Assembly: GCA_014898415.1 (NCBI GenBank)
Contig: RCTD01000006.1
Span: forward strand, 1,550,001 to 1,614,000
DNA from: Stromatinia cepivora
Lineage: Eukaryota; Ascomycota; Leotiomycetes; Helotiales; Sclerotiniaceae
Direction of reading: 5' to 3'
Length of the DNA stretch: 64,000 bases
The position numbers were made by a program, and so were the translations under genes. The stretch's first letter is position 1. Every line of letters starts with the position of its first letter. Below are positions 58,043-64,000 of the stretch, piece by piece. The notes under the pieces were generated by a model, which was not told the DNA's origin, did no database searches, and saw only the letters and a program-made list of their open reading frames with translations.

Positions 58043-60077
58043 TCCCTTACCCCATATTCCGGCCACCCGGCCATCTCAAAAATCATATTGCTATAATAAT
58101 ATTTAATTTTTAAATTTTAATAATTCAATAATTATTATATCAATTGATCTAAAATTTTGATATTATTTTAATTGTATTATAACGAAATCATATATCGAAA
58201 ATAATATTATAATGTTAAATGTAATTGCAAATAGATTTATAATATGAAAGGCTTTTTTGAAATATAATGTTTTTTGTATTATATTTCAAAATCGAATTGA
58301 TAATTATTTATTTTATCAAAAAAGTATACAAAATTAGGAAAAGATAGTTCCGATTCAGAAAAAACAATTAGCAAATTGAATATTAATATAAGAAGTTTTT
58401 GGAATTAGTTTAATTCGTTATCAAATATAAAAAATAAGGGAATATTTTCTTTTTATAAAAAAAAAGATCTTTTTATTTGGAAAACAATAAATATATAATT
58501 TTTTGAAAAGAAATTCTGTAATTAAAATGAAAAAACAATGAAGAATTAATTTTATATAAACTTTAGATATTAATATTGATTGTCAGAGTCACAAATGGCA
58601 AAGAATCAATTAGTCCTAAAACAACTATAAAACTTTTCATTATCCTTTTCTAACTAGGAGAATCTTTTTCTTTTAAATCCAATAAAAAGCGATATCGAAA
58701 CAATAACAAATTGCCGATCATATATTAGAGTTTAGTAAATACAGAGATTTTGCAGAGTTTTCTAATCAATCGATGGCAGACCGCTGGTTGTACACTTGCC
58801 TCTAACAATAAAACCGCTTCCTTGTAGAGATTCCTAACTTTACTAATAACATCCTTCTAATAACCGTAACATTAATATTATTAAGAAATAAATTTTTTTT
58901 TTTTGATATTCCTGAAATCAAGTATATTAAAGTCGAAAATCGATAGAATATAAATAAAATTAATATTATAGAAGATCAGGGTTTTAATGAATTAATAGTA
59001 AAAAATATTCAATAGAAATTTATTCAAAAAAAAAAACAATCTAGTTTGAAGATTTGGATATCTTTTATCGAATATATTTTGGTTAATAATAAAGTTTTAA
59101 ATCTATTCATTATTTTCAAAAGAAAAAATATTCAACAATAATGATTTCTTATAGATTTTATTTTATATAAAAAATGAAATTTTATTATTATAGAAAATAG
59201 ATGAATAATAAATATAATTATTTTGGAATAATTAGAAAAGATACTTATATCTTTAATTAACTCTTTTTTTCTTAATAAAACTAAATTATTCATTTTGAAT
59301 AAATATGGAAATTATAAAACTATCTTTTTTATAAACTTTTATTTCAATAATAATATATATCTTTTATTTTTATTATTATATATAGTAATATTTTCATCCC
59401 TTAAAAATATATATTAATATATATTTAATCAATTATACCTTTTATTAGATTTTATATCAATTAAAAAACAAATATTCCTTTTTTATTTATATAATACAAA
59501 TAAAAACACCAATAATAAAAAATATCAAGATTGAATAGAAAATTAATAATCTATAATTTAGAAATATAACCAAATTACTTTTTAATTAATTTTTATTTGA
59601 AAATAATAATTAAAAGATTATACAATTCAGTCTTTTTTCAAATGATGATCTTAAATTTCAATAAAATATAGAATTATCTTTTATTCTATAAAAAACCCTT
59701 CAAAAAGTATTTGATTTTCGAAAATATATTTATATAATAATTTTAAAAAAAAGAAATCAATTTTTTAATATAAAAACTACTTTTTGTAAGATTTCAAAAG
59801 ATTTTGATATAAAGGATTATGATTTTTTAGAAATAAAAAATCAAATAAAGCAATTGAAATGTAGATTAAATATAATTATATTTAAAAAAAATATATAATA
59901 AAAACAAATCTGAATTCAAAATTTGTAAAGATTATAAAATTGAAAAAGATAATTTTAATAGTATTTTAGAAAGTAATAATATAAACGATTTAATTGAAAT
60001 TGAATAATTATTGAATTATTAAAGTTTAAAAATCATATAATAATATTTTTGAAGTGGCCGGAATGTGGGGTAAGGGA
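58043..60077. mobile_element. AT-rich 2.0-kb element with long terminal inverted repeats
   Basis: The outer 24 bases are inverted copies with one mismatch: 58043-58066 begins TCCCTTACCCC, and 60054-60077 is its reverse complement. Inverted similarity continues inward with gaps (TCAAAAAT, ATAATAATAT, TTTAATAATTCAATAATTATT) for roughly 80-100 bp. Between them the DNA is A/T-saturated with stops in every frame, while both outer flanks have normal composition. This fits a DNA transposon decayed by RIP. No transposase piece is recognisable, so the superfamily is unknown. No clean target duplication was found; TTTAC occurs at 58032-58036 and 60078-60082, but six extra bases separate the left copy from the repeat. 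Confidence 0.75.
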
Positions 60078-60663
60078 TTTACCGCCTCAACGTAACCCCA
60101 AGCATATGCCCAAGAACTTCACCCCCTTCTCATTTCTTTCCACAATCAGCCACAACTTCGGCCGTAAGCTTTCCATCTCTCAATCGTATATACAAATTCC
60201 ACGAACGCAGCTTTAGCAGCTTTGGTTTACTCGCTGAGTAATGCTGTGAATATCTTGTTTAGGCATTCTTAAAATTCCGATCATAACATTATCACGTGAT
60301 TTCACAAATGGCTCAGTATTCAGTATTGAAGCTTCTTGTTACCTTCCCCCTTTCTTTCCTTACGCACGCTTTTCACCAGGGCGATTAATTTATGAACAAT
60401 GAGGCTTTGCTATCAAAACAGAAACTTCACCCTGAAATGTTCAAGTGTTTACTTCTAGGCTCTGGCTTCCCGCATCCGGGGACCTATTCTTTCATGATTT
60501 CACAGATCAAGCACGAACAAAGTCAAGGGCAGACAAAGAGCTTCAAGATAAGCTTTGTCAATAGTAACATGGCCTAACCAATGTTATCTCATACTCGAAA
60601 TTTGCGAAAACCTCGACAGCTCTCATTTCTTCTCCTGAACAATCTCTACTTGCAAATATCAAG
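60078..60663. other. Intergenic / upstream of the RING-type gene
   Basis: 60080-60250 may hold a front fragment of the dienelactone-hydrolase-like pseudogene: the minus strand reads 'KFLGICLG' then 'GGK' after a stop, loosely like the family's nucleophile box 'GFCWGGK'. The rest is promoter DNA. A 61-codon open frame at 60392-60577 lies upstream of the RING gene's start and has no recognised content. Confidence 0.4.
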
Positions 60664-62997
60664 ATGCCCCCTCCGGCAGAATATATAGATCAAATAGCTC
60701 GCGTGGCTAACGCTCAGCTAGAATGGAATGAGTACATAAAGATAAGGAGAAGTAGACTCAAATTCATTACCGAAAAGGCCGTCGACGACGAAGGCTACGA
60801 CCACATCATCGAAGGAAAAGATTACGCCACAGGGGAGGCAAAATTGGAAAGAGAATTGATCTTCTTTGGTAAAGGTCCACAGAAAAGAAAAGTAAAAACC
60901 TATCTGGAATCAAGTAAGGAAGCTTGGTTTCCCGGCAAAGACATGCTTGGCGGGGGATCTCCACGAGATACTATAGGACTTTTGGGATTACTAGCCGCCG
61001 CCAATGTTGGCGATAAATTCATAGAGCGTTATTTTGATGATTTGGTGACCAATGATGGTGCATGGCTCCATAAAAGTCAATTTGAAGGCCATAGGGCGGA
61101 TTATCCTCTGTGGACGGCGCAAAATGATGAAACCTCGTTGAAGCTTCAACAATTTCATGCTATGGTGGATGCGCTCGCGAAACACCCAGACTCGCCAAGA
61201 CTCTGGAAACATCTCAATGCGATGTTTCGTCTCAGTGGCTATTTGATGAAAATTCTGAGATTCGTTGATGAGCAAAATGCTCACCTGGGGGGCCGACCGG
61301 CATTGCCGGATGGTTCAAATATAGAAGACCCTCGAGTAAGGGCAGCCTGGGTACTACATAGGGCATGGGTAAGATTGCTTCACTTTCGGTCGTTGAGTTT
61401 AGGATCGCGGGCTCGTGGAGTAGATCAACTTAAAAACATTCTCGTTATTGCTAGAGCGCAATTAGAGGAGGAGATCCGTGGCGCCCCTGCTGATAGCAGG
61501 AATATTCTTGAAGCACTTTTAGAGTTCGAAACTACATTGGGGACTCTGACCCTATTCTTGAAAGCACTAGCAACTGAATTTGGCGAGGATGCTGTTCCAA
61601 AACTAGGCGCGCAAAGACCTTATAGTGTATCGGATTTCAACATTGATGCTGATCGCGTAGGTGCGTCGTGGAGTCAGGTAAGTATCGTAGTTACTATTCA
61701 GTGATAATGAATGCCACTGACCGAAAGCCAAATAGATCACCCAGGCCTTGAGACCCGATCCACTAGGCAAAGTTATTAATCCACTTGCGCATATGCTCTT
61801 GTGGTCACAATTACTTGATCGTGCTGCCGACTTTGAGGACAAGAACAATAGGTACTATGTCGAAGATCATCTTATCGATAATCGTATCCTCGCTGAAGAC
61901 GAATACTGGGAGTTGTCGAAAATTTTATCTCAGAGGGGTTACAATCCTGATGTTATAAAATCTCGTCTTCCCGATGCTGCACAAGAACAATATGTGAGGG
62001 CACTAGCGAGAAAAGTCTCTCAGGTCAATGTAAACAGGCGTAACTTCCTGCTCTTACGAGATTGGTCCAAGAAACGACCTTGGTAAGTTACATCGCAGCC
62101 TCTCATATATCGTCTTTCAAGGCAACTGCTGATCTCGAAAGGAAACAACTATATTGGGTGTTCGACACCGTTACGACAGATTCCTGGCGCGAAGCCATTG
62201 ACAATTTTTACAACACTATTGAATCACTCAAATGCGTACCCGCAGAGCTCGAAGACGAACAAGAAGCATCAGATATGAGAGCAAGAATAGAAGCCGATCC
62301 AGAATCTGAAGCAAACTTGTTCGCAAACGTTTTTCCCATCCACCCACTTCCCAGTCATGACCCATGCAAATACGCTGGTGCTTACTTTGGCAATTGCGTA
62401 TACTGCCTAGAAGACTACACACCCGGAGAGCTGTGGTTACGCTTTTTCTGCAATCATATGGTGCATTACGATTGTGGTCGTGACGCAGTAAGTAATCTTT
62501 ACATTTATCCCCTCTTTCTAGCAGAATTGGTAAACGCTAACATCGCTTTTCTTAGTGGGATAATCCAGGAAACCCGGATTTTAGGTGTCCTCTTTGTAGG
62601 CAGACACAGTCATGGCAGCTCCACGAAGTTGCAGGTATTATTCCAGAGGCCCTAGACTTATGGGATAATGTCGATCTTGTGGACGCAGAAGAAGCCGCTA
62701 TTCACCCTATTGTTCAAATGGAGGGTACCCCGGCGGATGAAGAAGGCTTTAAAGAACTCTACTGGGAAAGTGAGGCTGCGCGTTTGAACGCAAGTGAAGC
62801 GGTAAGTCTCAAGCTTGAAGATACGGAAGCGTGAATGAGGGCTAATCCAAGAATAGTGGGATATTCACTATTACGGGTTGCCAAGAGGCCTCCACCACGA
62901 GATGGCACAAATGAGGAATGCAAGAAGAAAGCGTGTTTTGGCCGCAAGACTTGCACGAGATGAGAAAGAGAAAGAATTTCCCACATTAGCAGAGTAA
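60664..62997 (+). CDS. RING-type zinc-finger protein, 697 aa (putative E3 ubiquitin ligase)
   Basis: Exons: 60664-61677, 61736-62082, 62142-62487, 62556-62801 and 62857-62997, all in phase with CTGAC/CTAAC/CTAAT branches. The first about 530 residues are helical and unfamiliar ('PRDTIGLLGLLAAANVGDKF', 'LWKHLNAMFRLSGYLMKILR', 'RPDPLGKVINPLAHMLLWSQ'). The zinc-binding part is split over two exons: 'NCVYCLEDYTPGELWLRFFC', then 'NHMVHYDCGRDAWDNPGNPD' and 'FRCPLCR'. The spacing CxxC...CxH(M/V)xH..C...CPxC fits a RING-H2-like finger, with the typical Trp and Pro before the last Cys pair. The C-terminal tail is Arg/Glu-rich helix. RING proteins of this kind usually pass ubiquitin to targets; the targets here are unknown. 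Exon 3 starts at 62142 and not 62122, because only that acceptor restores the frame. Confidence 0.87.
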
Positions 62998-63724
62998 TCA
63001 GATCAAGCGATCTCTGTATCCTCTTCTATGGCAATCACGTTTAATAATATGGACGGAGTGTGCGGCTTTTTCTTCTTTTTTCTTGGACTGGTCGACTCAT
63101 TGATCGTATATCGATTGCCTGGTACTATAATCTCATTCATCTGGAGGATTCACCTTTGGTGTATATCTGATCGGTCAACGGAGTGTCTGGAACGCAGTGC
63201 TATTTATTTTTCTGTTGAGAACATACTTGATTCTTATCCCCTAGTAATGCTTATTGTTTCACTACACCACAAATAGCTCTACTGTGCTCGGAGGATTGCG
63301 CGTGCCTAAAACTCTTGGTCTCTTCAGGATTACTTCTTCTCGCAATATGGTCTTGAGACAAAATCGCAGGTGCATTTTGAATGTTTATACTGGGTCGAAC
63401 GACTGAGCTTGTATTCGTGTCATGAATGTATATGGGACCCATTTCTGTCCAAAAGAATGTTTTAATACCAACTTGACGAGTCTTCAACACCAAAAATTTG
63501 CCTGTTATTTTGGGTGCATTTCTCATCACGACTTATCCTAACCGTACCAACAAGTATGTCAACTTCAAGTGCATCCTATTCAAAGTTAGAATTGTTCTAA
63601 ATAACCGCTTCCCGACCACCAAACCCTTCCAGCAATAGGTATCCCTAAGAAAAGAATAACTGCCTCCAAATTCCCCGGCGAATTGAGACCCTTGGAACCC
63701 TAACCTCCCACTCCTCTTCTTTCA
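62998..63724. other. Intergenic, between converging genes
   Basis: 3' flanks of the RING gene and the partial gene on the right. Open frames at 63028-63276 and 63251-63529 are short, on opposite strands, and have no recognised content. Confidence 0.6.
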
Positions 63725-64000
63725 TTAAGTGGCCCTGAAGTCCCTAAACTCCAGTGCTTCAGGCTTTATCACATCATCTGCCAAAGCCATAGCGCCCTTT
63801 CCAAAAACACCGAATGCCTCCACGATCCTGTAATCCTCCTCGTACAAATCCTCCACATGATCTAAGAACGAAGATTCTATGTTAGTGATTTTTCCCTCTT
63901 GAACTGGTGTTATGATCGAAGAAGCGATGGCGCATTCGATAACTTCGATAATGTGATCGAGTCCTGTTATCTGGGCGAGCTGACGAGCGATAGCTGCACA
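63725..64000 (-). CDS. Unknown protein, C-terminal 91 residues (cut by window end)
   Basis: The minus strand is open without a stop from the window edge at 64000 down to TAA at 63725-63727. The peptide is mostly helical and acidic: 'RQLAQITGLDHIIEVIECAI', 'SSFLDHVEDLYEEDYRIVEA' and 'FGVFGKGAMALADDVIKPEA', ending 'LEFRDFRAT'. Codon use is like that of the other host genes. It converges on the RING gene. I do not recognise the family, and the start and any introns lie outside the window. Confidence 0.6.
   Translation of the reverse strand, partial: CAAIARQLAQITGLDHIIEVIECAIASSIITPVQEGKITNIESSFLDHVEDLYEEDYRIVEAFGVFGKGAMALADDVIKPEALEFRDFRAT

Noticed and set aside
57825..58106. 93-codon plus-strand frame with an ATG
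   Set aside because: It is antisense to the dienelactone-hydrolase-like pseudogene, which is the better explanation, and it runs into the inverted-repeat element.
62062..62141. Continuation of the RING gene's exon 3 frame upstream ('ATADLER')
   Set aside because: Using it needs an acceptor that is not AG; the acceptor at 62140-62141 restores phase and leaves this stretch as intron.

Overview
The window looks like a scaffold piece from a filamentous ascomycete (Pezizomycotina). Helotiales/Leotiomycetes is my guess from the general look, not a proven placement. Supporting signs are short introns (mostly 46-150 bp) with GT..AG ends and CTAAC/CTAAT/CTGAC-type branch points, a fungal gene set, and sharply bounded AT-rich blocks full of transposon relics. 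The relics have lost G/C mainly through C-to-T and G-to-A changes, as expected from repeat-induced point mutation (RIP).

Layout. (1) 1-19900: AT-rich, no host gene. It holds a nest of LTR retrotransposons. A degraded Gypsy-type relic on the minus strand (protease and reverse transcriptase near 4255-5180, gag zinc knuckle near 11370-11416, likely 5' LTR ending at 14699) is split by a full-length Copia element (5776-11250, equal 166-bp LTRs, ATATA target duplication) and by a non-autonomous LTR element (12259-14332, 191-bp LTRs, TATTT). A second non-autonomous element lies at 16535-18671 (163-bp LTRs, AAATA). (2) 20000-54600: gene-rich, with ten genes. In order: a large Ras-GAP-like/Sel1-like protein (+, with an apparent -1 frameshift at an A7 run), a hypothetical protein (-), a PhoD-like phosphatase (-), a questin-oxidase-like DUF4243 protein (+), a DHA1-type MFS transporter (+, 12 exons), TIM22 (-), PRP45/SNW (-), a p24 cargo receptor (-), a USP7/Ubp15-type deubiquitinase (-), SFH5 (-) and a CRH-type cell-wall transglycosylase (+). 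(3) 54636-56014: a decayed Tc1/mariner element with both terminal inverted repeats and TA duplication. (4) 56015-60077: a gene-poor stretch with a broken dienelactone-hydrolase-like pseudogene, bounded by a 2.0-kb AT-rich element with long terminal inverted repeats. (5) 60078-64000: a RING-type protein (+) and the 3' end of an unknown gene (-).

The host genes are not a cluster or pathway. Most are housekeeping: splicing, mitochondrial import, ER-Golgi traffic, lipid/heme transfer, ubiquitin removal and wall remodelling. The questin-oxidase-like gene and the MFS pump are neighbours and could be an accessory pair, but no other secondary-metabolism gene is seen. Exon boundaries were worked out by hand from splice signals, reading phase and family resemblance; all exon sums are divisible by three. 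No tRNA, rRNA or CRISPR array was seen.
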